Below the pieces are notes generated by a model. It saw only the letters and a list, made by a program, of their open reading frames with translations. It made no database searches and had not been told where the DNA came from. The position numbers and the translations under genes were made by a program. From Bacillota bacterium (GTDB lineage: Bacteria > Bacillota > UBA994 > UBA5500), in NCBI GenBank assembly GCA_023436245.1, contig JAEZJZ010000099.1, positions 1 through 44,994 of the forward strand: a stretch of 44,994 bases of DNA, in the 5' to 3' direction. Shown piece after piece: positions 16,397-24,066 of this stretch (position 1 is the stretch's first letter; the number at the start of each line of letters is the position of its first letter).

Positions 16397-17515
16397 TTGT
16401 CCAAGAAGGAAATGCAGTTAGATCTAGTTAGAGAATTACTGGAAAAGGGAAAGAAGCAGGGCATTCTCACCTACAAGGAGATCATGGATGCGCTGCAGGA
16501 AGTAGACCTGAGCCCAGACCAGATCGACGAGATCTACGAAAGCCTGGCGGCCATGGGCATCGAGGTCGTGGCTGAAGCGGGGGACGAAGAACACGCCGTC
16601 GATGATGATGGTCCCGCAGAGGCTGAGGAAGGCTCGGATGATGAAGAAGAGATAGAGCCTGCGGACATCAGTGTGCCTGATGGAGTCCGGCTGGATGATC
16701 CTGTGCGGATGTACCTGAAGGAAATTGGCCGCGTGCCGTTGCTCTCATCCGAGGAAGAGGTCAATCTGGCCAAGCGGATGGAGCAGGGAGACGAGGATGC
16801 CAAGAAGCGGCTGGTTGAAGCCAACCTGCGGCTGGTGGTCAGCATCGCCAAGCGCTATGTGGGGCGCGGCATGCAGTTTCTTGATCTGATTCAGGAAGGC
16901 AACCTGGGACTGATCAAAGCCGTGGAGAAGTTTGACTACCAGAAGGGCTTCAAGTTCAGCACCTACGCTACCTGGTGGATCAGGCAAGCTATCACGCGGG
17001 CTATCGCAGATCAGGCCCGCACCATTCGCATTCCCGTGCATATGGTGGAAACGATCAATAAGCTGATCCGGGTATCCAGGCAGTTGCTGCAGGAGCTGGG
17101 GCGCGAGCCTTCTCCCGAAGAGGTGGCTGCGCAGATGGATATACCGGTGGAGCGTGTGCACGAGATTTTGAAGATCGCACAGGAGCCTGTCTCCTTGGAG
17201 ACGCCGATTGGCGAGGAAGAGGACAGCCACTTGGGTGACTTCATTCCAGACGAAGACGCCATGGCTCCCGCGGACGCGGCGGCCTATGTTCTCTTGCGCG
17301 AGCAACTGGATGATGTCCTCTCTACGCTTACAGACCGGGAGCAGAAGGTGCTGAAGCTGCGCTTTGGTCTGGAGGACGGTCGGGCCCGTACTCTGGAGGA
17401 AGTTGGTCAGGAATTTGGCGTCACTCGCGAGCGCATCAGGCAGATTGAGGCCAAGGCGCTGCGCAAACTGCGGCACCCCAGTCGCAGCAAGCGGTTGAAG
17501 GATTTCCTCGAATAG
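16397..17515 (+). CDS. sigA: RNA polymerase primary sigma factor SigA (RpoD)
   Basis: This housekeeping sigma-70 factor has 372 residues from the TTG at 16397; an in-frame TTG at 16376 lacks a ribosome site, while AGAGGGGGGA precedes 16397. Region 1.1 is short and is followed by an acidic linker. Region 1.2 begins DDPVRMYLKEIG. Region 2 has FLDLIQEGNLGLIKAVEKFD and TYATWWIRQAI. Region 3 follows. Region 4 has the helix-turn-helix EEVGQEFGVTRERIRQIEAKALRKL. The many TTGACx/TATAAT-like promoters in the window are what this factor should recognise. Confidence 0.97.
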   Translation: MSKKEMQLDLVRELLEKGKKQGILTYKEIMDALQEVDLSPDQIDEIYESLAAMGIEVVAEAGDEEHAVDDDGPAEAEEGSDDEEEIEPADISVPDGVRLDDPVRMYLKEIGRVPLLSSEEEVNLAKRMEQGDEDAKKRLVEANLRLVVSIAKRYVGRGMQFLDLIQEGNLGLIKAVEKFDYQKGFKFSTYATWWIRQAITRAIADQARTIRIPVHMVETINKLIRVSRQLLQELGREPSPEEVAAQMDIPVERVHEILKIAQEPVSLETPIGEEEDSHLGDFIPDEDAMAPADAAAYVLLREQLDDVLSTLTDREQKVLKLRFGLEDGRARTLEEVGQEFGVTRERIRQIEAKALRKLRHPSRSKRLKDFLE

Positions 17516-17535
17516 TTCGCTCACTGTACCCTCTC

Positions 17536-17565
17536 TTGACGAGTGAAGCGTTTCTGCATTATAAT
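17536..17565 (+). promoter_or_regulatory. tRNA promoter
   Basis: TTGACG at 17536-17541 and a perfect TATAAT at 17560-17565 are separated by 18 bases, 12 bases ahead of tRNA-Asn. Confidence 0.8.
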
Positions 17566-17577
17566 TGCATTGCGCGT

Positions 17578-17652
17578 TCCTCAGTAGCTCAATGGCAGAG
17601 CAACCGGCTGTTAACCGGTAGGTTGTAGGTTCGAATCCTACCTGGGGAGCCA
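17578..17652 (+). tRNA. tRNA-Asn (anticodon GUU)
   Basis: A full cloverleaf is visible: acceptor TCCTCAG with CTGGGGA (one T-G pair), D arm GCTC/GAGC, anticodon loop CTGTTAA (GUU), T arm GTAGG-TTCGAAT-CCTAC, discriminator G and encoded CCA. Confidence 0.95.
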
Positions 17653-17660
17653 CTTATTTT

Positions 17661-17737
17661 GGGCCCATAGCTCAGTTGGTCAGAGCGGTCGGCTCATAAC
17701 CGATTGGTCCTAGGTTCGAGTCCTAGTGGGCCCACCA
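17661..17737 (+). tRNA. tRNA with CAU anticodon (Met or lysidine-modified Ile2)
   Basis: The acceptor is GGGCCCA with TGGGCCC, the D arm GCTC/GAGC, the anticodon loop CTCATAA (CAU), the T arm CTAGG-TTCGAGT-CCTAG, and CCA is encoded. It is not an initiator tRNA, since the acceptor starts with a G-C pair. Elongator Met and Ile2 share this loop and cannot be told apart with certainty by eye. Confidence 0.9.
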
Positions 17738-17759
17738 CTAGTTTGTCACAAGGAAATGG

Positions 17760-17790
17760 AAAGACCACTGCCGCACGGCAGTGGTCTTTT
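17760..17790 (+). terminator. Terminator of the tRNA unit
   Basis: AAGACCACTGCC, a GCAC loop and GGCAGTGGTCTT form a perfect stem followed by TT, 23 bases after the CAU tRNA. Confidence 0.85.
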
Positions 17791-17958
17791 GTCTGCTTCG
17801 CGGCAGCAATGGTTCTGCTAGCGCTCAAAGCCCTGCGCATTCAGATAGAACTGGTAATACCCCATGCTGCAGGCGAAGCGACAGAGACTCGGGGCTGGTC
17901 GCCCCTTCCTCCCTTGGCAGCGCCATGACGATGCGCTGACACCCGCCAAAATTTGTGT

Positions 17959-17988
17959 TTGACTCCGGCCCCTGTTCGGTGTTAACAT
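17959..17988 (+). promoter_or_regulatory. Promoter of the riboswitch-symporter unit
   Basis: TTGACT (17959-17964) and TAACAT (17983-17988) are 18 bases apart. This would start transcription a little before the riboswitch aptamer. Confidence 0.55.
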
Positions 17989-18009
17989 AGCCCCTAATAC
18001 CAAGTTCTC

Positions 18010-18120
18010 TGTCAATTGCATTCGGAAGTGTACCTAGGGTTCCGCAGCAAACAGCTGGTCTGGACCGAGCGGTACAGGCGGTCATCCGCTACACCGTGGG
18101 GATAAAAGACCCGAGCGGCA
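18010..18120 (+). ncRNA. ykkC-class riboswitch aptamer
   Basis: The stretch contains the hallmark conserved segments of the ykkC family in order: GTGTACCTAGGGTTCCG at 18028-18044, GCTGGTCTGGACCGAG at 18054-18069, and ACACCG-TGG-GGATAAAAGACCCGAG near 18090-18115. ykkC RNAs comprise guanidine-I sensors and the subtype 2 sensors for ppGpp, PRPP and others. I cannot assign the subtype by eye. An amino-acid-type symporter downstream would suit the ppGpp group, but guanidine sensing is not excluded. The aptamer's 3' end is also the 5' arm of the terminator at 18105-18163, implying ligand-dependent antitermination. Confidence 0.8.
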
Positions 18121-18163
18121 AGTTCCAATCTCGTTTATTGGAGCTGCCGCTTGGGTCTTTTTC
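18105..18163 (+). terminator. Riboswitch-controlled terminator
   Basis: A long stem pairs AAAGACCC-AGCGGCA-TCCAAT with ATTGGA-TGCCGCT-GGGTCTTT and ends in a T run. Its 5' arm (from 18105) is part of the conserved aptamer 3' segment, so aptamer and terminator are mutually exclusive. Ligand binding should therefore turn the symporter gene on. Confidence 0.8.
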
Positions 18164-18222
18164 TTATACCCAAAAAGTGATGCAGAGGCTTGGTTAACAC
18201 ACACTTGGAGGGGAGAATAATC

Positions 18223-19614
18223 ATGAACAACCAATCAGATCAGGAACACCGAGCTACTCACTCATCGCCAGCGCGTGACGGATTCGCCAGTAGCCTGGGC
18301 GCAGTGGCAGTCACGCTCGCCTCAGCAGTCGGCCTAGGCAACATTTGGAAGTTTCCGGCCCTAGCTGGGCAGAACGGTGGCGCAGCCTTCGTGCTGCTCT
18401 ATCTCGTCTGCGTTGCCGGCGTGGGAATTCCGGTGCTGATGGCCGAACTTTTGCTCGGGCGCATGGCCAAGGCGAATGCTGTGGCCGCGTTCAAGAAGCT
18501 TGCCCCCGGCAAGCCTTGGTATCTGATTGGTTTTGGCGGCGTTCTGGCCGCAGTCGTGATCATGGCCTATTACTCAGACGTTGCCGGCTGGGTCTACTTC
18601 TACACCTTCAAGGCGCTCACCGGTGGTTTGAGCGTATCTGCAGCAGAGACCGGTCGCATCTTTGATGCCACCGTCGCCTCGCCCGGTTCTTCTTTGATCT
18701 GGCAGTGGATCGTGCTGACAGTGACTACCGGTATCGTGGTCATGGGCGTGAGCAAGGGGATCGAGCGCGTGGTCAAGCGGCTGATGCCGCTGCTTCTGGT
18801 TCTGCTTCTGATCTGCGATCTGCGCGCTCTATCCCTGCCTGGCGCCCGGGACGGACTGGCCTTCCTGTTCAGCCCGGACCTCAGCAAGATCACTGGCACT
18901 GTCGTGCTAACCGCGTTAGGTCTGGCCTTCTTCAAACTGTCGCTGGGCATGGGCACCATGCTCACCTATGGCAGCTACATGAGCGAGTCCCAGAGCATCC
19001 CGGGCACGGCGGTCAAGGTAGCCATCACAGACACTTTGGTCTCGCTGCTCGCGGGCGTGGCCATCTTTCCGGCCGTGTTTGCCTTTGGCTATGAACCGAC
19101 TGCTGGCGCTTCGCTGCTGTTCATCACCATCCCGGCTGTGTTTGCCTCGATGCCCTTTGGCGGTGTGTTCACTTTCCTGTTCTTCCTGCTGACTGCCATC
19201 GCGGCCACGGGCGCAATGCTCTCGCTGATTGAGGTGCCGGTTGCTTTCCTGGCCGAATCGTTTGGCTGGTCTCGTCGAAAAGCTGGATTCGCCTCAGCTG
19301 GTGCGATGGCGCTACTTGGCATTCCGGCCACACTGTCCACCAGCACGCTCAGCTCCGTGCAGGTCTTTGGCATGACGTTCTTCGACCTGTTCGATTTCCT
19401 CTCATCCAACATTCTTCTGCCGGTGGGTGGCATCGCCATCGCTGTCTTTGTCGGCTGGTTCTGGAGCAAGGAGAAGTTCCTAATCGCGGCCGGCAATGAC
19501 GGGAAGCTGGCCAATCGCCCCGCAATCAACGTCATGCACGGCCTGTTGCGCTTTGTCACCCCGGTGGCTGTGACCATCATCCTGCTGAATGGACTCGGCG
19601 TGTTCACCTTGTAG
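18223..19614 (+). CDS. Neurotransmitter:sodium symporter (NSS) family transporter
   Basis: This 463-residue membrane protein has about 11-12 helices and belongs to the NSS family (LeuT/MhsT type), which couples uptake of amino acids or related amines to Na+. The family signature in helix 1 is clear (AVGLGNIWKFPALAGQNGGAAF), with GLAFFKLSLGMGTMLTYGSY for the helix 6 region and LAGVAIFPAVF after it. The ATG at 18223 follows GGAGGGGAGA; an in-frame TTG at 18190 has no such site. It stands alone behind a ykkC-class riboswitch and terminator. The substrate is not readable. The 11-helix MhsT-like type seems more likely from the length. Confidence 0.92.
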   Translation: MNNQSDQEHRATHSSPARDGFASSLGAVAVTLASAVGLGNIWKFPALAGQNGGAAFVLLYLVCVAGVGIPVLMAELLLGRMAKANAVAAFKKLAPGKPWYLIGFGGVLAAVVIMAYYSDVAGWVYFYTFKALTGGLSVSAAETGRIFDATVASPGSSLIWQWIVLTVTTGIVVMGVSKGIERVVKRLMPLLLVLLLICDLRALSLPGARDGLAFLFSPDLSKITGTVVLTALGLAFFKLSLGMGTMLTYGSYMSESQSIPGTAVKVAITDTLVSLLAGVAIFPAVFAFGYEPTAGASLLFITIPAVFASMPFGGVFTFLFFLLTAIAATGAMLSLIEVPVAFLAESFGWSRRKAGFASAGAMALLGIPATLSTSTLSSVQVFGMTFFDLFDFLSSNILLPVGGIAIAVFVGWFWSKEKFLIAAGNDGKLANRPAINVMHGLLRFVTPVAVTIILLNGLGVFTL

Positions 19615-19632
19615 CCAGACCGAACTCAAGGC

Positions 19633-19661
19633 TTGATTTGTCCACCACCAGGTTGTATAAT
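19633..19661 (+). promoter_or_regulatory. tRNA-Val promoter
   Basis: TTGATT at 19633-19638 and TATAAT at 19656-19661 are separated by 17 bases, 20 bases ahead of the tRNA. Confidence 0.8.
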
Positions 19662-19681
19662 GTAAAGGCACCAAACGTTTC

Positions 19682-19758
19682 GGGCGCATAGCTCAGTCGG
19701 GATGAGCGCTTGCTTCACACGCAAGAGGTCACAGGTTCGAGCCCTGTTGCGCCCACCA
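19682..19758 (+). tRNA. tRNA-Val (anticodon CAC)
   Basis: The acceptor is GGGCGCA with TGCGCCC, the D arm GCTC/GAGC, the anticodon stem CTTGC/GCAAG with loop TTCACAC (CAC), the T arm ACAGG-TTCGAGC-CCTGT, and CCA is encoded. The 3' side abuts the remnant integrase, so this gene was probably the attachment site of an integrative element. Confidence 0.95.
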
Positions 19759-19770
19759 CCTTAAAACACA

Positions 19771-19805
19771 GACGCCGCAAGGGTTTTCAGCCCTCGCGGC
19801 GTTTT
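19771..19805 (+). terminator. tRNA-Val terminator
   Basis: GACGCCGC-AAGGG and CCCTC-GCGGCGTT pair around TTTTCAG and are followed by TTTCG. Confidence 0.8.
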
Positions 19806-19860
19806 CGTTTCTTCCGCCCAACTTCGCCTATTCAGCCAAACTTCCGCCCAAGTTCCGCCC

Positions 19861-19985
19861 TTAGCCTTTCAAAGTATTTTCGAGCATTCGAGCGGCCTCT
19901 TCTTGCATGTCCGGCAGCACATGACTGTAGATATCTGGGGTGATGCCAATCTTGGAGTGGCCAAGTCGCACTGACAATGTGACTG
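19861..19985 (-). pseudogene. C-terminal stump of a tyrosine recombinase/integrase
   Basis: Read on the minus strand this piece of about 40 codons gives VRLGHSKIGITPDIYSHVLP and then a normal C-terminus (DMQEEAARMLENTLKG, stop at 19861). That is the end of a phage/ICE tyrosine integrase, including the R-L-G-H box and the catalytic Tyr (in DIYSHVLP). All upstream parts (core-binding and most of the catalytic domain) are missing; the frame runs into the 3' end of the antitoxin gene at about 19986. Lying 100 bases from tRNA-Val, it marks an old integration site. No second attachment site was recognised. Confidence 0.8.
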
Positions 19986-21071
19986 CTATTCTGCTTTCTC
20001 TACGGCCCACACATATTTCACCTTGAGCCCGTTGAAATGCGAGTAGGGTACAATGCCGTCATGCTGGAGTCTCCCAACCACGCATCCGGGGGTGATGCCG
20101 ATGTTCTTGGCAAATCTCAGAATGTCAGAGGTGTTGATGATATCGCCTCGGTGTGTCTGAAGAAACTCCGACAGCTCATTGGGAGGAATAAGCATATCGC
20201 ATGCGAAGGCATCGGCACTGCTCTCGGCAGCTTGGCTTTGATTTCCAGCAAAGATTACCCCGTCCTTCTGAAGTTGCAGTACGTGACCAGCTTCGTGGTA
20301 AAAGGTAAACCAGAATTGATCCGCTAACTTGTAGCGGAGACTCAGCTGTATAACTGCCTTCTGAGCGTTCAGCCAATAGGTGGCACCGCTCGGGCACTTA
20401 GGGAACTCCTTCACAAAGACAAGAGCCACGCCAGCTGAAGCACACATGTCGACCATCTTAGGCGTGAAGACGCGAGGGTCATCACTTGTCATGGCACGAA
20501 GCTGACTTAGCACAGTGCGAAATCTCTTGGCATCAAAAGGAGCGGTCTGTATGGCTTCAGCCTCCAGTTCGCCTTTTCTTAGCCATACTGAAAGCGGACC
20601 AGGGTCAGCCTTATGAGCTCTTGATGCTCTGTAGGTAGCCGTTCTGGTCTCCCACGCCTGAGGAGATGCGACACCAAAGAATCGCATAAGCAAAATCAAC
20701 TGGTCTACCTTGTCGTGCCCATCATCTAGCCATTTCCGTCTGACCATTTCCCGAATGGGGAACTGCCGAAGAAAGTCCTCTTGTCCTTTCAGACGGGACC
20801 TCTCTGCCATTCTGGCGATAGCCTCCCGGTAAATCGTCTGCAGGTTCAGCCAGAAGTAAGCTGGTACTCCCAACACTCTCTCAAGCTGAATTGCTGTGTC
20901 TTCAGTAATGGCCGCTTTTCCTTTGACAATTTCGTTTATTGCCTTCTTGGGTCGGCCCATTCTCTCGGCCAGCTCTGACTGAGACATATCTCGTTCCTCC
21001 AGGATCTCAGCCAGAGTCTCGCCCGGATGAACTGCATAGTCAGGCCTGAAATCAGGGAACTTCTCAGCCAT
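19986..21071 (-). CDS. HigA-type antitoxin fused to an ImmA/IrrE metallopeptidase domain
   Basis: This 361-residue protein has an N-terminal HTH_3/HigA domain (about residues 12-75: HPGETLAEILEERDMSQSEL, KAINEIVKGK) and a C-terminal ImmA/IrrE-like domain with the zinc protease motif HEAGH at residues 259-263. This fusion is widespread as the antitoxin of HigBA-like modules. The upstream gene is the matching RelE/ParE-fold toxin and the two overlap by eight bases, toxin first. The HTH part should autorepress the operon; the peptidase part may act in regulated proteolysis. It belongs to the accessory block next to tRNA-Val. Confidence 0.87.
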   Translation of the reverse strand: MAEKFPDFRPDYAVHPGETLAEILEERDMSQSELAERMGRPKKAINEIVKGKAAITEDTAIQLERVLGVPAYFWLNLQTIYREAIARMAERSRLKGQEDFLRQFPIREMVRRKWLDDGHDKVDQLILLMRFFGVASPQAWETRTATYRASRAHKADPGPLSVWLRKGELEAEAIQTAPFDAKRFRTVLSQLRAMTSDDPRVFTPKMVDMCASAGVALVFVKEFPKCPSGATYWLNAQKAVIQLSLRYKLADQFWFTFYHEAGHVLQLQKDGVIFAGNQSQAAESSADAFACDMLIPPNELSEFLQTHRGDIINTSDILRFAKNIGITPGCVVGRLQHDGIVPYSHFNGLKVKYVWAVEKAE

Positions 21072-21396
21072 GGTAATTCACCACCTCGATAATCGTAATG
21101 GCTGTGACTTTGGCTCGGTCTAGCCCCCCGTCTGCCTTCTGAGGGACTGGGTGGTTAGCTGGTTGAAAAACGAGACGGACCCTATCTGTTATATCAACAG
21201 CAAGTTGCCCGTCGCGGTCATGATCTAGCTCGTGGAGACGGAAGCGGGTGCCAACATCGGCAAGACATTGATAAGCAACCAATTGCACGAGTCGCAGACG
21301 CAACTTCTTTGCAATATCGGCGCCGTAAAGCTTCTTGGCTTCTCTGTCACTGAGGCAGACCAACTCTATATCTTTATGCTTATAGAATATGTTCAC
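21064..21396 (-). CDS. HigB-like toxin (RelE/ParE superfamily)
   Basis: This 110-residue protein matches the pattern of HigB-like killer proteins paired with HigA/ImmA antitoxins. It has a basic N-terminal half (DREAKKLYGADIAKKLRLRL), then RFRLHELDHDRDGQLAVDI, RVRLVFQPANH and a C-terminal AITIIEVVNYHG strand. HigB toxins are usually ribosome-dependent mRNases; activity here is inferred. The GTG start at 21396 follows AAGGAGAG. The stop lies inside the antitoxin start region, giving translational coupling. Confidence 0.75.
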   Translation of the reverse strand: MNIFYKHKDIELVCLSDREAKKLYGADIAKKLRLRLVQLVAYQCLADVGTRFRLHELDHDRDGQLAVDITDRVRLVFQPANHPVPQKADGGLDRAKVTAITIIEVVNYHG

Positions 21397-21415
21397 TGGT
21401 CTCTCCTTGTCAACG

Positions 21416-21435
21416 ATATTATTAACCCCAGGGGT
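21416..21435 (-). promoter_or_regulatory. Possible toxin-antitoxin promoter and operator
   Basis: On the minus strand a TAATAT -10-like box (21421-21416) lies next to a perfect palindrome ACCCCAGGGGT (21425-21435), which is placed where an autorepressor would bind. No good -35 box is visible. Confidence 0.35.
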
Positions 21436-21614
21436 GAACTTTATGACTTGTCGATCAACCTACCTAGAAACAGCTTGACCATGCGTCCGGCTTTGCTACC
21501 ACCGGACCACAGTGGCGTTCTATCCTGCCCCTACTTAGCAACCGCAACTGTGACTACGATGGTAGTCATGCTGATTACGGAAGAAACGAGAATGCTGACT
21601 GTCCATCTCAGACT

Positions 21615-22385
21615 CTACATCAGCCAGAGAAGCGCGGCCAGCGCTAATGCCAACATCACGATCGTGCTGCTGCACCCGCGGCCAGCGGAGGCCTTCTTGT
21701 TTGTGGCAGCGGGCACATGCCGTGCCCCAGCGTGCTCCGGTTTCGGTTCAGAGGCCTGCTTTGCGGCCGCTACCTCTGTCTGCTTGGCCACGCTATCGGC
21801 GACCCACTTGGCCATTCGCTCCTTGCCTACGGCCTTCTTGCAGATCAGGTAGATGGCTGCCGTGTCGAATCGGCTATCATGTACTTCTGTAGCGGCGCAT
21901 TTGAATGCCTGCGACGCCAGATCCGCTACTTCGCTATCGACTATCCCGGTGTGAGCCAAAACCTCTTGTAGCTTCGGCCACTTGTACTTGCTACCATTTC
22001 TGCCGCCACGCAGCTTGCAGATCGGTGTATAGGCGCGCATAGTGCATAGCAGGGTCATGGGGGTTAGTCTCTTTCCAGCGTCAGAGAACTCAGATTGCAG
22101 GAAGCGAAGGTCGAAGTCGGCATTGTGGCAGATCAGCGCGTGGTCGGTCAGATCCTGCGCAATCTCCTGAATATGGTCCATGAAAGTGAGGCCACCAGAG
22201 AGTTTGGCCAACTTGCGCTTGTTCAGGCCGTTTACCTCGCTGGACTTCTGGCTCATGGTTTTAACGGCAAAATAGAAGTTCTTAGCGTTTCTGATAGCGA
22301 AATCTTCGTCCGCAACTATGTAAGATAGCTGAGCCACCTGTCCAGGAGACAAGTGCGTTGTCTCAACGTCTAGGAAGACTAACAT
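21615..22385 (-). CDS. DEDDh 3'-5' exonuclease with C-terminal membrane anchor
   Basis: Residues 1-185 form a DnaQ-like RNase T/epsilon exonuclease. Exo I is D6-x-E8 in FLDVETT, Exo II ends in D90 (HNADFD), and Exo III is H169-x4-D174 (HDSRFD), so all four acidic residues and the His are present. Residues about 190-238 are a low-complexity Ala/Lys/Glu linker, and residues 239-256 are a hydrophobic tail (IVMLALALAALLWL) that ends the protein. This predicts a tail-anchored membrane exonuclease, unusual for this fold. It starts 19 bases after the BRCT gene, with GGAGAGGTG as ribosome site, so the two are one operon. Substrate and role are unknown; repair or phage defence are possibilities. Confidence 0.83.
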   Translation of the reverse strand: MLVFLDVETTHLSPGQVAQLSYIVADEDFAIRNAKNFYFAVKTMSQKSSEVNGLNKRKLAKLSGGLTFMDHIQEIAQDLTDHALICHNADFDLRFLQSEFSDAGKRLTPMTLLCTMRAYTPICKLRGGRNGSKYKWPKLQEVLAHTGIVDSEVADLASQAFKCAATEVHDSRFDTAAIYLICKKAVGKERMAKWVADSVAKQTEVAAAKQASEPKPEHAGARHVPAATNKKASAGRGCSSTIVMLALALAALLWLM

Positions 22386-22404
22386 CTATTCACCTCTCCA
22401 GCGC

Positions 22405-23364
22405 TTACTTCAGCAGGAGTGCGTCGCAGTCTATACCATTGCACTCGGCGTATGGGATGAGCTCGTCCCACAGATCGTTTTCATGTAGGATGGTAATCCT
22501 GTGCCCTGCCTTCTTCAGCTCAACAGCGGACTCAACCTTTCTGCCGTAACAGGAGAACGCCCAGCATGGGTTACCAGCCGCACCGACTACCAGGTAGTTG
22601 GTCTTCCGATTCACGTTGTCGCGGAAGACGCCGCCGGCCGCCTCAATCAGCGCGCCAATGCCATTCCTCTGCGCCCTGGCTGACGCCCCAGTCAGACAGA
22701 ACACAGACCCGGGAATAGTCACTTCCGGGGCTACCGCACAGATCCCCTTGATATCATATCGGCCCTTCAGTTCTCTCAGTTCTGGTTCGCTCAGGTTCAG
22801 CGACGCCTTGGTATCAACGAACTCCCCGAAGAAGGCTCGCGCCATGTCCCTTTCCTCCGCGGTGATGATCCCGTCGGCCAAGATCGCTGTGAGCAGGCCC
22901 TCGATCTCGTCATAAGGATAGACACCCTTCAGGAAGTCAAACTCCTCAAGCCATTCCTGCACGCCGCGCAGCTCTTCGCCTGTGATGACGTTGTCGGCAA
23001 GTACGCCGTGCAGCAGACCGTGCAGTCGCTGCAGTGAAGCGCTAGTGACATCGTAGTACGTACTGGACCCGCGCAACTGCTTGACTAGCCAATAAATGTC
23101 CTCTAGCTCTTCGCTGGACAGGTAGTTATCTTCCAGCGAGGAATCAAGTATCGGCAGCAGCTCATTAAACGGATGCTTGTCCGCATAAGCGCGGTAAAGA
23201 TTGCACCAGTGCTTGAGCTCAGCCAACTCACCAGGGTTGATCATCTTGTCCACCGTGATGCCCTCAAGTATGCCAGTGAGCGAGTTGAGCACCTTGTCTA
23301 GCTCGGCGCGACCAGTAAACTGCCGGAAAGGCAGCGCCTCGTAGTTAGTCACCTTCATCCACAA
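22405..23364 (-). CDS. Protein with TerB-like helical repeats and a C-terminal BRCT domain
   Basis: This 319-residue protein has two parts. Residues about 20-185 contain four helical units built on the same pattern (L-x2-I/V-L-x-D/E-x2-I/L-x3-E-x-x-E/D), near 26-50, 68-95, 112-140 and 153-180; they resemble TerB-like acidic helical modules. Residues 217-305 are a BRCT domain (GSVFCLTG, LIEAAGGVFRDNV, TNYLVVG, the W near 299). BRCT domains bind DNA ends or partner proteins. The start is TTG at 23364 or ATG at 23358, both near GGGGG. It precedes the exonuclease gene in one operon. In other bacteria BRCT domains are sometimes fused directly to DnaQ-like exonucleases, so this may be a split version with a partner module. 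Confidence 0.75.
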   Translation of the reverse strand: MWMKVTNYEALPFRQFTGRAELDKVLNSLTGILEGITVDKMINPGELAELKHWCNLYRAYADKHPFNELLPILDSSLEDNYLSSEELEDIYWLVKQLRGSSTYYDVTSASLQRLHGLLHGVLADNVITGEELRGVQEWLEEFDFLKGVYPYDEIEGLLTAILADGIITAEERDMARAFFGEFVDTKASLNLSEPELRELKGRYDIKGICAVAPEVTIPGSVFCLTGASARAQRNGIGALIEAAGGVFRDNVNRKTNYLVVGAAGNPCWAFSCYGRKVESAVELKKAGHRITILHENDLWDELIPYAECNGIDCDALLLK

Positions 23365-24066
23365 CCAATCCCCCTATCTACCCAATATGAGAAGCCCACC
23401 ACCGCGCAGGTAGTGGGCTCTGAACCCCAACCGTTCCTAACTTGTTGTGTGTATTCAGATCCGTTATAGGAATGTGCTCGCCTCACAAATGTGATCGTCG
23501 ACTGACTCTAGGCGCACGCTTTGATCATGTGCCCATCTTCGTTTCGGACTGATCTCAGCAGGCAATGCCACATGCTGGGCTAAGCTTGATGCCTTGCTCC
23601 GCATTATGTTAACGAGTAGGGACAACTACACCAGAGAGGGCGTCGGATCAATCACGCTGGTACGTCCACCTCGGGCTGGATCTCGCTGGGTCTTCTTCTC
23701 GCTGATGAGGGAGCAATGAACACGTGAGCGAATCCCCATGGTAGCATTTACTGTAGTTCTGCTTCAGTTGCCTGGTATCCTTCTGGTAGCGTGAGCGCTG
23801 GAAGTATTTCACTAGTTGGCGCGAAGGTTAGGTCAGCAGCTAACGCACGTCTGTGGACGGAGGTATTCTTGGTGCAGCAGGAAAAGGCTGAGCAATCGCG
23901 GCATCGGTGGAGGACTTATGTTGCAGTTCGCCATGGCAGCATCCAATTGCACAGGAGGCGGCTCGACGCCATTGGGCGATTCGTTTTGCACGGGCGAAGG
24001 GCGAACGAGGTCAGGCGGAACGGGCGTTCCCCTCGTGATTACTGCACCGAATAGGAGGGGTTTGAG
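23365..24066. other. 702-base intergenic region
   Basis: I see no convincing gene here. The only clear structure is a hairpin at 23393-23419 (AGCCCAC-CAC with GTA-GTGGGCT), in the leader of the minus-strand BRCT gene. An ATG frame at 23791-24054 is arginine-rich, lacks a ribosome site and looks like chance. A GGAGGGG site at the right edge serves the acetyltransferase. The stretch may be decayed island sequence. Confidence 0.5.

Noticed and set aside
23600..23720. Possible degenerate T-box leader (ACGCTGGTACGTCCACC)
   Set aside because: The resemblance to the T-box core is partial, no specifier stem or aminoacyl-tRNA-related gene follows, and no terminator was found.
23791..24054. Open frame of 87 codons upstream of the acetyltransferase gene
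   Set aside because: It has no ribosome site, is rich in Arg/Ser as shadow frames in GC-rich DNA are, and has no recognisable fold. Treated as chance.
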